Source: JAVVHH01 sp963835135
GTDB lineage: Bacteria; Pseudomonadota; Alphaproteobacteria; Acetobacterales; Acetobacteraceae
Reading direction: 5' to 3'
Assembly (NCBI GenBank): GCA_963835135.1
Contig: CAWIEF010000003.1
Coordinates: 496,001-560,000, forward strand
DNA length: 64,000 nucleotides
Shown here: piece after piece, positions 43,722 through 51,857 of the stretch
Layout: every line of letters begins with the position of its first letter
How positions within the stretch are numbered: the stretch's first letter is position 1
The notes under the pieces: model-generated
What the model saw: only the letters and a program-made list of their open reading frames with translations
What the model was told of the DNA's origin: nothing
Databases searched by the model: none
Made by a program: the position numbers and the translations under genes

Positions 43722-44381
43722 TTAGTTGGGGAGGGACACCAAAGTGAATAGGCCCAGCGGGCGCACCGGTAGAAATTGAGCCCGCGCGTGATCGTCCGGG
43801 CTCAGCAGCGCGTCGAACGCGAAGTCGGGATGCCAGCCGAGCTTGCGTGAGGCCGGCGCGAGCGCGCGCTCGATCCACCAGCGTGGGCCGCGCTCGGCGG
43901 CGAAGTGGTTGACGAACAGCATGTGCCCGCCGGGTCGCACCACGCGGCGCATCTCGGTAAACAGCTGGCGCGGATTGGGCACGACAGAGGCGACGAACAT
44001 CGCGACGGCGATGTCGAACCGCCCATCCTCGAACTCGGTCTTTTCGGCGTCCATCTCAAGCAGCGCCTCGACGTTGGCGAGCTGCGATCGGGCGACCTTC
44101 TTGCGCGCTTGGGCGAGCATCTCGCCCGACAAGTCGATGCCGGTGATCCGCTTGGACGACAGATAATGCGGCAGCGCCAACCCGGTGCCGACACCGACCT
44201 CGAGCACGTGCCGCCCGGGCAGCGCGTTCACTGCCGCGACGGCATGCCTCCGTCCAGCGGCCGACACGCCGCCGAACACGACATCATACACGCCCGCCCA
44301 TCGGCGATAGGCCGCGCGGACCGAGTCGGCATCGAGCGACGTATGCGGTTCACGGATGACGGCCTGACGGGTGGATGACAT
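43722..44381 (-). CDS. pmtA: Phosphatidylethanolamine N-methyltransferase-like SAM methyltransferase
   Basis: A 219-residue class I methyltransferase. AYRRWAGVYDVVFGGV near the N-terminus, motif I HVLEVGVGTGLALPHY, GIDLSGEMLAQARKKV, MDAEKTEFEDGRFDIAVAMF and the late LFVNHFAAERGPRW plus RKLGWHPDFAF match the Agrobacterium/Rhodobacter-type PmtA. That enzyme makes phosphatidylcholine from phosphatidylethanolamine at the inner membrane. The assignment to PmtA over other lipid methyltransferases is good but not certain. It stands alone between ctaC and gcrA. Confidence 0.78.
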   Translation of the reverse strand: MSSTRQAVIREPHTSLDADSVRAAYRRWAGVYDVVFGGVSAAGRRHAVAAVNALPGRHVLEVGVGTGLALPHYLSSKRITGIDLSGEMLAQARKKVARSQLANVEALLEMDAEKTEFEDGRFDIAVAMFVASVVPNPRQLFTEMRRVVRPGGHMLFVNHFAAERGPRWWIERALAPASRKLGWHPDFAFDALLSPDDHARAQFLPVRPLGLFTLVSLPN

Positions 44382-44430
44382 GACCGACAGCAACTAGCCC
44401 CGGCACCTTATGCGCGCAAGGCACGCACGG

Positions 44431-44919
44431 TCACGCAGCGTCCTCGCGGCGATCACGAACTTTGACGTAAGCGAGTGCGGCATGTTCGTCACAGTAGGGC
44501 TTGGCCGGCATCGTCGGGTCGCCACAGAAGTGAAACCCCGGGGTGCCGGGCTCACCGAGCGGCCAGCAACAAGCGGAGATACGGCCGGCCGGCCGGGGCT
44601 GCGACGGAACCGGGCGCAACATGACGGGCGGCTTCGGCGGCGGTGGCGACCCGGCTGACGCGGCGGGCGGCAGGCGCTGCACCGATTGCAGTGCCGGCAA
44701 CGTCGGGCCGGTGACCCGGCGGATCGACGCCCGCGCCGTCACCCGCTTCTCGCCGGTTCCGCGCCGGATCGGCGATGGGCGAGCTGGCAAATTCAACCGA
44801 TGCGCCTTGCCCACGACGGCGTTCTTGCTGATCCCCATGCGGCGTCCGATCTCGGCCGTCGAATGACCTTCGCCCCACAATTCGCGGATGCGGGCGATCG
44901 TTTCGTCGTTCCACTCCAT
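44431..44919 (-). CDS. gcrA: Cell-cycle regulator GcrA
   Basis: A 162-residue member of the GcrA family, which binds sigma-70 RNA polymerase and methylated GANTC promoters in alphaproteobacteria. The N-terminal DNA-binding helix-turn-helix is WNDETIARIRELWGEGHSTA followed by EIGRRMGISKNAVVGKAHRL. A Pro-rich linker follows. The C-terminal sigma-binding part has CCWPLGEPGTPGFHFCGDP and PYCDEHAALAYV. A TGAGGAG ribosome site precedes the start. The promoter region contains two GANTC sites and a palindrome. Confidence 0.94.
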   Translation of the reverse strand: MEWNDETIARIRELWGEGHSTAEIGRRMGISKNAVVGKAHRLNLPARPSPIRRGTGEKRVTARASIRRVTGPTLPALQSVQRLPPAASAGSPPPPKPPVMLRPVPSQPRPAGRISACCWPLGEPGTPGFHFCGDPTMPAKPYCDEHAALAYVKVRDRREDAA

Positions 44920-44962
44920 CGCGGATCTCCTCACTGCAAGAAGACCCTACTCACCGGCATGA

Positions 44963-44989
44963 CGCTAGTGCTAGCGCGATTCGCGACTC
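44963..44989 (-). promoter_or_regulatory. Palindrome and paired GANTC sites upstream of gcrA
   Basis: A perfect inverted repeat CGCTAG-TG-CTAGCG (44963-44976) is followed by GATTC (44978-44982) and GACTC (44985-44989), both CcrM-type GANTC methylation sites three bases apart. They lie 44-70 bases upstream of the gcrA start codon. Position and arrangement suggest a methylation- or GcrA-sensitive promoter. A -10/-35 pair was not identified. Confidence 0.4.
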
Positions 44990-45073
44990 GGACCACAAAA
45001 TGTTGTGGACAACTCGGGGCGGCCGTCTCCGTCATCAAACCCGGTCGCAGCCGGCGGGACGTTTCGCCGAAAG

Positions 45074-45515
45074 CTAGGCGGGCGGCCCGGCGTCCTCCCG
45101 CCATTTCAGGATTTTCCAGACCCCGTCGGCGGTCGCGATCATGCGGCCATTCGCGACCATGAGGCCGCGCAGGAATACCAGGCTCCGAGTTCGCGCGGAT
45201 CACCTCGACCGTGACCTCGGCGAACTCGTGCAGTTGCAGCGCGCCGACATACTGGATCGTGAGCTGGACCGTGGCGCAGCGCTCGCCATTGGCCGCGCTC
45301 CAGGCCGCGTTGCCGAGCGCCACGTCGAACGAGGTCGCGATCATGCCGCCATGGGTCACGCCGCGCTTGTTGCCGTGCCTTTCATCGGTCACGAAGCCGG
45401 CGTGCATCGCGTCGCCGCCGTCGCGCTCGTAGAACGGGCCAACGAACGTGTTGAAGTTCTTCCCCGGCCGGATCTTCCAACCCGGCGGCACCAGACCCTC
45501 ACTCAAAACCGGCAT
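45074..45515 (-). pseudogene. PaaI-type hotdog thioesterase, interrupted by one extra base
   Basis: A PaaI/YdiI-like acyl-CoA thioesterase gene read in two frames. From the start at 45515 the first frame gives PVLSEGLVPPGWKI, YERDGGDAMHAGFV, the active-site block RGVTHGGMIATSFDVALG, and VTVEVIRANSE. At about 45182 one extra base moves the continuation LVFLRGLMVANGRMIATADG and VWKILKWREDAG into the next frame, with a stop at 45074. Removing one base restores a 146-residue protein of normal length. In the unshifted frame a garbled tail runs to 44931. It may be a sequence error or a recent mutation. It lies five bases from the TPR gene. Confidence 0.8.
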
Positions 45516-45519
45516 CCTT

Positions 45520-46056
45520 CTACAGCTGTTCGCCCAACGCGCGACGTTTGAGGTCACGCAGGCGCACTTGGCCGCCCGGCGTCTGCGGATCCAGTTCGAG
45601 CAGCTTCTGCCAGGCCGTCAGCGCACTGCGCCAATCGCCTCGCGCCTCCGCGACCCGGGACAGATCCTGGAAGGCGATGAAGCTATTGGGGTCCCGCCGC
45701 AGCAGCTCCTGCAGGTCACGAACCGCGCCGGTGTAGTCGCCCAGTGAACGCCTGGCCGCCGCCCGCCCGCGCCACCCGTCGAGCAAGTCGGGCGACAGGT
45801 CCAGCGCGGCGTCGAAGCTGTCGAGCGCGTCGCCGGGCGCGCCCTCGGACAGCTCACGCGATCCCCGTGACAACAGGAGGCCCACCGCCGGTGTGGCGGC
45901 GCGGGCCCAGGCTTCGCGGATTTGCTGTTCGAGCGCGGCCGCCGCTGCCTCGTTGGGCGCTGCCTTGAGCGCCGCGGCCAGGTTGTCGGCGGGCGCATTG
46001 CCCGTCTGGGCCGCCGCCGGACCGGCCAGCAGCAGCAGGATCAGCAGGCGCTTCAT
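45520..46056 (-). CDS. Periplasmic TPR-repeat protein
   Basis: A 178-residue exported protein with a signal peptide (MKRLLILLLLAGPAAA) and tandem tetratricopeptide repeats from about residue 60 (ALDSFDAALDLSPDLLDGW, GAVRDLQELLRRDPNSFIAF, SALTAWQKLLELDPQTPGG). It likely serves as a protein-binding scaffold in the periplasm; partners are unknown. The ATG overlaps the glcF stop (ATGA), and it is followed closely by the thioesterase gene. Similar TPR genes accompany glcDEF in related genomes, but a role in glycolate oxidation is only suggested by position. Confidence 0.82.
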   Translation of the reverse strand: MKRLLILLLLAGPAAAQTGNAPADNLAAALKAAPNEAAAAALEQQIREAWARAATPAVGLLLSRGSRELSEGAPGDALDSFDAALDLSPDLLDGWRGRAAARRSLGDYTGAVRDLQELLRRDPNSFIAFQDLSRVAEARGDWRSALTAWQKLLELDPQTPGGQVRLRDLKRRALGEQL

Positions 46057-47348
46057 GACAGCGCGGGCGGCTTCGGGCCGCCGCTCATCCAATCGAGCAG
46101 TTGGACCGTGTGCACGACCGGCACGCCACCCGAGAGCTGGGTGATGCAGCCGATGTTGCCGGCGGCGATCACGTCCGGCGCCGTGCGCGCGATGTTGTCC
46201 AGCTTGCGCTCGCGCAGCCGTCCCGCGATCTCGGGCTGGAGCAGGTTGTAGGTTCCGGCCGACCCGCAGCACAGATGCGGCTCGGCCGCCTCCGCCACCT
46301 GGAATCCCGCGGCCCGCAACAGCGCCTTGGGGGCGTCGGTCACGCGCTGGCCGTGTTGGAGGCTGCAGGCCGAGTGATACGTCACGCGCAGGCTGGGCGC
46401 GCGAACCGTCGGCGCGTAGCCGATTTCGGCCAGATACTCCGAGACGTCCTTGGTCAAAGCCGAGACGCGTTCGGCTGCCTCACGCTCCGGCGCGTCACGG
46501 AACATGAAGCCGTAATCCTTCACCGTCGTGCCGCAGCCGGAGGTGTTGATCACGATCGCGTCGAGCCCGTCGCCGTCGATCTCCCGCGTCCAGCCGTCGA
46601 TCGCAGCGCGGGCGCTGGCCATCGCGCGGTCATGCTTGCCCATGTGATGCGTCAGCGCGCCGCAGCAGCCCACCTGGCGCGGGATGACGACCTCGATGCC
46701 GAGCCGGGTGAGCAGTCGGATGGTGGACTCGTTGATGGCCGGGTCGAGCACGGTCTGCGCGCATCCCACCAGCAGCGCGACGCGGCCGCGGCGCTCGCCC
46801 TGCGCCGGATGCACCTGCGGATGCTGCATCCGGCTCGGGGGCGGCAGCGTCGCCGGCGCCAGGTCGAGCATGGCGTCGAGCTGCCGGCCGATCCGCGTGC
46901 CGCGCGGCAGCAGGCGCCGGAACGGCTTTGCCGCCTGCGCCATCTTCAGCGCCGATCGCAGCACCCGCGGCCGCGGCAACACGCGCGACAGCAGGTCGCG
47001 CAACCATCGCTGGTCGGCCGGGCGTTCATAGGTCTGCTCGATGTAGGTCCGCGCATGGTCGACCAGGTGCATGTAGTTCACCCCCGACGGACAGGTCGTC
47101 ATGCAGGCCAGGCAAGAGAGGCAGCGGTCGACGTGGCGCACCACCTCCTCGGTCGCCGGCCGGCCGCTCTCGAGCATGTCCTTGATCAGGTAGATGCGGC
47201 CGCGCGGCGAATCGAGCTCGTCACCCAGCAGGACGAAGGTCGGGCACGTGGCGGTGCAAAACCCGCAATGCACGCAGGTCCGCAACACCTGGTTGCTGGA
47301 CTTGATGTCGGGATCGGCGAGTTGTTCGGCGGTGAACGTCGTTTGCAT
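46053..47348 (-). CDS. glcF: Glycolate oxidase iron-sulfur subunit
   Basis: A 431-residue subunit of the membrane-associated glycolate oxidase (GlcDEF), which oxidises glycolate to glyoxylate. Two 4Fe-4S sites are seen in CVHCGFCTATCPT near residue 25 and CLSCLACMTTCPSG near residue 75. Two CCG-type domains follow (RQVGCCGALTHHMG and LCCGSAGTYN). The start at 47348 lies two bases after the glcE stop. It is coupled downstream to the TPR gene. Confidence 0.94.
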   Translation of the reverse strand: MQTTFTAEQLADPDIKSSNQVLRTCVHCGFCTATCPTFVLLGDELDSPRGRIYLIKDMLESGRPATEEVVRHVDRCLSCLACMTTCPSGVNYMHLVDHARTYIEQTYERPADQRWLRDLLSRVLPRPRVLRSALKMAQAAKPFRRLLPRGTRIGRQLDAMLDLAPATLPPPSRMQHPQVHPAQGERRGRVALLVGCAQTVLDPAINESTIRLLTRLGIEVVIPRQVGCCGALTHHMGKHDRAMASARAAIDGWTREIDGDGLDAIVINTSGCGTTVKDYGFMFRDAPEREAAERVSALTKDVSEYLAEIGYAPTVRAPSLRVTYHSACSLQHGQRVTDAPKALLRAAGFQVAEAAEPHLCCGSAGTYNLLQPEIAGRLRERKLDNIARTAPDVIAAGNIGCITQLSGGVPVVHTVQLLDWMSGGPKPPALS

Positions 47349-47350
47349 GA

Positions 47351-48529
47351 TTATAGCCCCGCATACATCCGGCCCGGGTTGAGCACCCCGTGCGGGTCCA
47401 TGGCCGCCTTCACCCGGCGCGTGATCCGCTGCAGCGGCGCCGGCTCGGGCGGCAGCACGTCGACGGCGGCGCGCATGCCGTCGGGGCCGCGGACCACGGT
47501 CCAGGTTCCCTTGCCCTCGACCGCGGCGCTGCGAACGATCTCGTGCAATGCGGGCGGACCGGCGACCCAAAGCAATCCGCCGCCCCAGTCCAGGAAGCCG
47601 CGGCCGCCGGCTCGCGTGATGGTGTCGAGTGCGGCCGGGCCGCGGGACGGGCGCACCGAGACGCGCCAGATCGCCTCACCCGCCTCGGTCCGCAGCGGCA
47701 CGACGTCGCGCACCGCCCGCCAGGCCGCCTGGCTGGTCTCATGGTCGAGCCGTTGCCCCCCGAGCTCCGCGTTCAGGCGGCCCAGCCGATACTCGACGCT
47801 GCGGGCGAAATCCTCGATGCGGATGATCGCCACCGCGCCCTGACCGACCAGCCATGGAATGCGGTCGGCCGACTCCGGAGGCAGATAGGCCGCGCCGGAG
47901 ACGCCGTAGGGCGAGCACAGCGCGGCGGAGAGCAGCCGAACCCCCTCTTCCGCATCCTGGACGCAGAAAAACAGCGAGCCAGTCTGCTCCGGCGCCGGCA
48001 GCACCTTCAACGTGATCTCGGTCAGCACCGCCAACGTGCCGTGGCTGCCGGTGAGCAACTTGCATAGATCGAGCCCGGTCACGTTTTTCAGCACGCGGCC
48101 GCCCGACCGGATCGTCTCGCCGGCGCCGTTGACGGCGCGGACGCCCATGACATGGTCGCGCATCGCGCCCCAGGCGACCCGGCGCGGCCCGGACAAGTTG
48201 GCCGCCACCACGCCGCCGATCGTGTGCTCTCCCGGCCCGAGCAGCGCCGAAAGGTCGGGCGGTTCGGCGATCAAGTGCTGGCCGCCCTCGCGTAGAGTGG
48301 CCTCCAACTCCGCCACGGTGGTTCCGGCCCGGGCCGAAACGATCAGCTCCTTCGGCGAATACAGGGTGATGCCGGCCAGGTTTCGGGTGGAGAGGCTCCG
48401 TCCCGCCTGCACCGGGCGCAGCATGCCGAGTTTGGTTCCGCGGCCCTGCACCAGCAGGGGTTCCCCCGCTGCGGCGGCGTCCCGGATGGCAGTGACGACG
48501 CCCGCCTCGTCCTCCGGCGCCTCGCTCAT
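47351..48529 (-). CDS. glcE: Glycolate oxidase FAD-binding subunit GlcE
   Basis: A 392-residue FAD-linked subunit of the vanillyl-alcohol-oxidase fold. The FAD-binding part has LVQGRGTKLGM, ITLYSPKELIVSARAGTTV and GEHTIGGVVAANLSGPRRVAWG, and VLKNVTGLDLCKLLTGSHGTL is typical of GlcE. The C-terminus ends DPHGVLNPGRMYAGL. The gene overlaps glcD by an ATGA and is followed by glcF. Confidence 0.93.
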   Translation of the reverse strand: MSEAPEDEAGVVTAIRDAAAAGEPLLVQGRGTKLGMLRPVQAGRSLSTRNLAGITLYSPKELIVSARAGTTVAELEATLREGGQHLIAEPPDLSALLGPGEHTIGGVVAANLSGPRRVAWGAMRDHVMGVRAVNGAGETIRSGGRVLKNVTGLDLCKLLTGSHGTLAVLTEITLKVLPAPEQTGSLFFCVQDAEEGVRLLSAALCSPYGVSGAAYLPPESADRIPWLVGQGAVAIIRIEDFARSVEYRLGRLNAELGGQRLDHETSQAAWRAVRDVVPLRTEAGEAIWRVSVRPSRGPAALDTITRAGGRGFLDWGGGLLWVAGPPALHEIVRSAAVEGKGTWTVVRGPDGMRAAVDVLPPEPAPLQRITRRVKAAMDPHGVLNPGRMYAGL

Positions 48530-49953
48530 GCCGCTTCGGGCAGCGGGAACACCTTACTCGGGTTCAGCAGCCACTCCGGATCCCAGGCCGCCTTGAGGCG
48601 GCGCTGCTGGTCCAGTTCGATCGCGTTGAACTGCACCTTCATCAGCTCGCGCTTCTCGACACCCACGCCATGCTCGCCGGTCAGGCATCCGCCCACCTCG
48701 ACGCACAGTGTCAGGATGTCGGCCCCGAACTGTTCAGCGCGTTCGAAGCAGCCGGGCTCGTTGGCGTCGAACATGATCAGCGGATGCAGGTTGCCGTCTC
48801 CGGCGTGGAAGATGTTGGCGACGCCGAGCCCGTACTGCGCGCTCATCTCACCGATGCGGCGCAGCACGAAGGGGAGCTGGCTGGTCGGAATCGTGCCGTC
48901 CATGCAGAGGTAGTCGGGGCTGATCCGGCCCACGGCGCCGAACGCGCCCTTGCGTCCCTTCCAGATTGCAAGGCTTTCGGCAGCCGATTGGCTGACCCGC
49001 AGGCTGATCGGCTCGAAGGGTTGGCAGAGCGCGGCGATCCGGGCGAGCAGGTCGTCCTGCTCTTCGGTCGAGCCCTCGACCTCGACGATGAGCAGCGCCT
49101 CCGCGTCGAGCGGGTATCCCGCATGGGCGAACGCCTCGCAGGCGTGGATCGCGGGCTTGTCCATGAATTCGAGCGCGACGGGGATGATGCCTGAGCCGAT
49201 GATCGCATCGACCGCGCTGCCTGCGACCTCGTTGGACGAGAACGCGACCAGCATCGCGCGCTGCCCCTCGGGCGAGCGCAGGATGCGCACCGTCACCTCG
49301 GTGATCATGGCGAGCATGCCCTCGCTGCCGGTCAGCAGCCCGAGCCAGTCGAACCCGGCCGCGTCCAGATACTCGCCGCCGATGTCGATGACCTCGCCCT
49401 CGATGGTGACGACACGCAGGCCGAGCAGGTTGTTGGCGGTGACGCCGTATTTCAGGCAGTGCGCGCCGCCCGAATTCATGCCGACATTGCCGCCGATCAT
49501 GCACGCGAGCTGGCTCGACGGATCGGGCGCGTAGAAGAAGCCCTCGGCGGCGACCGCCTGGGTGATGCCGACATTCGTCACGCCCGCCTGCACGGTCGCG
49601 ACACGGTCGGCGTAGTTGATGTCGACGATCCGGTTCATCCGCATCATGCCGACGACGACGCTGTCGGCCATCGGCAAGGCCCCGCCCGACAGGCTAGTGC
49701 CAGCCCCGCGCGGGATGACGCGTACGCCTTCCCGGTGCAGATAGGCCAGGACGGCGGCGACCTGTTCAGTGGTGGCCGGCAGCACGACGGCGAGCGGCAC
49801 CTGTCGGAAGGCCGGAAGGCCGTCGGTCTCGTATGGCTTGAGCCGGATCGGTTCGCTGATGACCGCATCGGCCGCAAGAAGCTTTCGCAGCCCCGCCACG
49901 ATGGTGTCCTTGCGCGCAATGACACCGGGTTTCGGCTCGAGTTGCTCGATCAT
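48526..49953 (-). CDS. glcD: Glycolate oxidase FAD-linked subunit GlcD
   Basis: A 475-residue FAD-binding oxidoreductase, the catalytic subunit of glycolate oxidase. IPRGAGTSLSGGALPM near residue 78, IGGNVGMNSGGAHCLKYG near residue 135 and GSEGMLAMITEVTVRIL are the FAD-binding hallmarks. HAGDGNLHPLI and GGCLTGEHGVGVEKRELM near the C-terminus carry the conserved histidines. It is first in the glcD-glcE-glcF set. D-lactate dehydrogenases share this fold, but the three-gene set supports glycolate. Confidence 0.94.
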   Translation of the reverse strand: MIEQLEPKPGVIARKDTIVAGLRKLLAADAVISEPIRLKPYETDGLPAFRQVPLAVVLPATTEQVAAVLAYLHREGVRVIPRGAGTSLSGGALPMADSVVVGMMRMNRIVDINYADRVATVQAGVTNVGITQAVAAEGFFYAPDPSSQLACMIGGNVGMNSGGAHCLKYGVTANNLLGLRVVTIEGEVIDIGGEYLDAAGFDWLGLLTGSEGMLAMITEVTVRILRSPEGQRAMLVAFSSNEVAGSAVDAIIGSGIIPVALEFMDKPAIHACEAFAHAGYPLDAEALLIVEVEGSTEEQDDLLARIAALCQPFEPISLRVSQSAAESLAIWKGRKGAFGAVGRISPDYLCMDGTIPTSQLPFVLRRIGEMSAQYGLGVANIFHAGDGNLHPLIMFDANEPGCFERAEQFGADILTLCVEVGGCLTGEHGVGVEKRELMKVQFNAIELDQQRRLKAAWDPEWLLNPSKVFPLPEAA

Positions 49954-50022
49954 GCCTGCCCTTCCTGGCCGCTGCCAACCATCATTAGTGGGCGTGCAGC
50001 CTCAACTGGGCAAGATGGCGGC

Positions 50023-50148
50023 CTAGCCCTGGCGGGCTTTCATCCGCGGGTTCTTCTTGTTGATGACGTAGACCCGTCCATGACGACGGACGACACGGCA
50101 GTTCTTGTCGCGGAGCTTGGCCGATTTCAGGCTATTGCGGATCTTCAT
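50023..50148 (-). CDS. rpmJ: 50S ribosomal protein L36
   Basis: A 41-residue ribosomal protein translated by eye from ATG at 50148 to TAG at 50023-50025. It begins MKIRNSLKSAKLRDKNC, continues VVRRHGRVYVINKKNPR and ends MKARQG, which is the alphaproteobacterial form of L36 lacking the zinc cysteine set. It is monocistronic, downstream of a promoter-like sequence at 50206-50234. It sits 69 bases from glcD on the same strand. Confidence 0.96.
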   Translation of the reverse strand: MKIRNSLKSAKLRDKNCRVVRRHGRVYVINKKNPRMKARQG

Positions 50149-50205
50149 GGCAACCTTGACGGGCTCGAACGGCCGAGCGAATGGACACCGGAACGGGAAG
50201 CGGGG

Positions 50206-50234
50206 CCATTAAAGGCCGGGGTGCCCGGTGTCAA
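50206..50234 (-). promoter_or_regulatory. Housekeeping promoter for rpmJ
   Basis: On the minus strand a perfect -35 hexamer TTGACA (50229-50234) is followed, after 17 bases, by TAATGG (50206-50211), an acceptable -10 region. It lies about 60 bases before the rpmJ ATG. It also overlaps the most upstream possible start (GTG 50228) of the plus-strand gene, which argues against that start. Confidence 0.55.
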
Positions 50235-50263
50235 CATTTGACCCGCTGGGGACAGGGGCGCAT

Positions 50264-50695
50264 GTGCGCTGCGTGACACCCCGCCCGCCTGCCCCGCCCG
50301 CCTCGGCCGCAAACCGCAATGTTTGGATCGCTTTCCTGCTCGCCTGCTTTCTGCTGACCGGCCTGGTCGGCCTGTTCGCGAGCTATGGCCCAAGCATCCC
50401 GATCGAGCGCGCGCTGCATCGGATTGCCGCGCTCGACCAGGCCACGGCCGGCGAGACGATCGATCGGGCCAGCGTGCAGCTCACGCTCGGCACAGCCGCC
50501 GAAGACGTCCTGAACGGACCAGGCGATCTCCAGGCCCGGCTGGCGCGCGCCCGCGCCGCCATCATCGCCGATGCCGAGGAGGACGAAGCCGGCGTGGGCG
50601 CGCGGACGCGGCTGATGATCTTCGTCGTGACCGGGCTGGCCGCCGCACTCGCAACCGGTATCCTTCTGCTCGTGTCGCGCCAGACGCCGGGCTGA
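50264..50695 (+). CDS. Small membrane protein with two helices, unknown function
   Basis: A protein of about 143 residues that I do not recognise. The first helix is VWIAFLLACFLLTGLVGLFA. A periplasmic or cytoplasmic stretch of about 75 mostly helical residues follows (ALHRIAALDQATAGETIDRA, LQARLARARAAIIADAEED), and a second helix MIFVVTGLAAALATGILLL ends the protein. The start is taken as GTG 50264 behind an AGGGG; GTG 50228 and GTG 50273 are alternatives. It is divergent from rpmJ and upstream of aapJ by 77 bases. Confidence 0.65.
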   Translation: MRCVTPRPPAPPASAANRNVWIAFLLACFLLTGLVGLFASYGPSIPIERALHRIAALDQATAGETIDRASVQLTLGTAAEDVLNGPGDLQARLARARAAIIADAEEDEAGVGARTRLMIFVVTGLAAALATGILLLVSRQTPG

Positions 50696-50772
50696 TCGCT
50701 ATTTTGTGACAACCCGCTTGACCGCGGCAGCAACCGGACCCGACACTCCGCCCACTCGAGCGGAGGTGCAGG

Positions 50773-51807
50773 ATGCGGAACAGAACCGGTTGGATCGCAG
50801 CGGCAGCGGCGCTTCTGCTCACGGCCGGGGTGGCCCGGGCGCAAACCATCCCCGTACCGGGCCCGACGGTCGACGCGATCAAGAAGCGCGGCCAGCTCGC
50901 ATGCGGGGTCGATACCGGCATTCCGGGGTTCGCGTTCCAGGATAGCGCGGGCGCATGGCATGGGTTCGACGTCGGCTACTGCCGCGCGATCGCCGCCGCC
51001 GTGCTCGGCGACCCGGCCAAGGTCCGCTACGTCCCGACCACGACACCGACGCGCTTCACCGTCCTGCAATCGGGCGAGATCGACCTGCTCGTCCGTGACA
51101 GCACGCTGACGATGACCCGCAACCTGCAGCTCCATTTGGCCGAAGTCGCCATCAACTTCTACGCCGGCCAGGGTTTCCTGGTGTCCAAGAAGCTGGGCGT
51201 CTCGAAGATCACCGACCTGAATGGCGCGACGATCTGCACGCTCACCGGCGCGACGCTCGAACTCAACATCGCCGATTTCGCCCGCTCGAACGGCACCAAG
51301 ATCGGCACCCTCCTGTTCGAGAAATCCGACGAGGCGATCGCCGCGATGGAGGCCGGACGCTGCGACGGCTATACCGACGACACCGGCAGCCTCGCCGCCG
51401 TCCGCTCGACGCTCAAGGCCCCGGCCGACTGGGTTGTGCTCGAGGGCGTCATCAGCAAGGAGCCGCTCGGTATCCATGCGCGGGCTGGGGACCTGAACTG
51501 GGTCAACATCCTGTTCTGGGTCGATGCCGCACTCAAGACCGCCGAGGAATACGGGGTCACGAAAGCCAATGCCGACGAGAAGAAGACGGGCAGCGACCCG
51601 GCCATCAAACGCCTGCTCGGCGTCGAGGGCGGGTTCGGCGAGATGATGGGGCTCGACAACGTCTGGAGCGAGCGCGCGATCAAGGCCGGGGGCAATTACG
51701 GCGAGCTGTATGACGAGTTCTTCGGCCCCAAGGCGCTCGACCTCGCCCGTGGCCAGAACAAACTCTACAAGGACGGAGGCCTCGTCTACGCGCTGCCGTT
51801 CCGCTGA
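50773..51807 (+). CDS. aapJ: General L-amino acid ABC transporter, substrate-binding protein
   Basis: A 344-residue periplasmic binding protein of the AapJ/BztA type. A signal peptide (WIAAAAALLLTAGVARA) is followed by VDAIKKRGQLACGVDTGIPG and FAFQDSAGAWHGFDVGYCRA. LLVRDSTLTMTRN, CDGYTDDTGSLAAVRS and KEPLGIHARAGDLNWVNI further support the family. It should bind a broad range of L-amino acids. It heads an operon with aapQ and aapM; a palindrome separates it from aapQ. Confidence 0.92.
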   Translation: MRNRTGWIAAAAALLLTAGVARAQTIPVPGPTVDAIKKRGQLACGVDTGIPGFAFQDSAGAWHGFDVGYCRAIAAAVLGDPAKVRYVPTTTPTRFTVLQSGEIDLLVRDSTLTMTRNLQLHLAEVAINFYAGQGFLVSKKLGVSKITDLNGATICTLTGATLELNIADFARSNGTKIGTLLFEKSDEAIAAMEAGRCDGYTDDTGSLAAVRSTLKAPADWVVLEGVISKEPLGIHARAGDLNWVNILFWVDAALKTAEEYGVTKANADEKKTGSDPAIKRLLGVEGGFGEMMGLDNVWSERAIKAGGNYGELYDEFFGPKALDLARGQNKLYKDGGLVYALPFR

Positions 51808-51829
51808 CCGATACCTCCTTTTCAGAAGT

Positions 51830-51851
51830 CCTCTCCCGCTGGCGGGAGAGG
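51830..51851 (+). repeat. Perfect palindrome in the aapJ-aapQ gap
   Basis: A 10-base perfect inverted repeat CCTCTCCCGC-TG-GCGGGAGAGG lies between aapJ and aapQ. The element looks like the short dispersed CTCTCCCGC palindromes common in GC-rich proteobacteria. Its right arm, extended as GGGAGAGGGAG, is also the best ribosome site for the aapQ GTG start at 51858, so a formed hairpin would hide it. It may also protect the aapJ message from 3' decay. Confidence 0.8.
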
Positions 51852-51857
51852 GAGTAA

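Noticed and set aside
46101..47843. 580-codon plus-strand frame antisense to glcF and glcE
   Set aside because: Same shadow composition, and it contradicts clear iron-sulfur and FAD motifs on the other strand.
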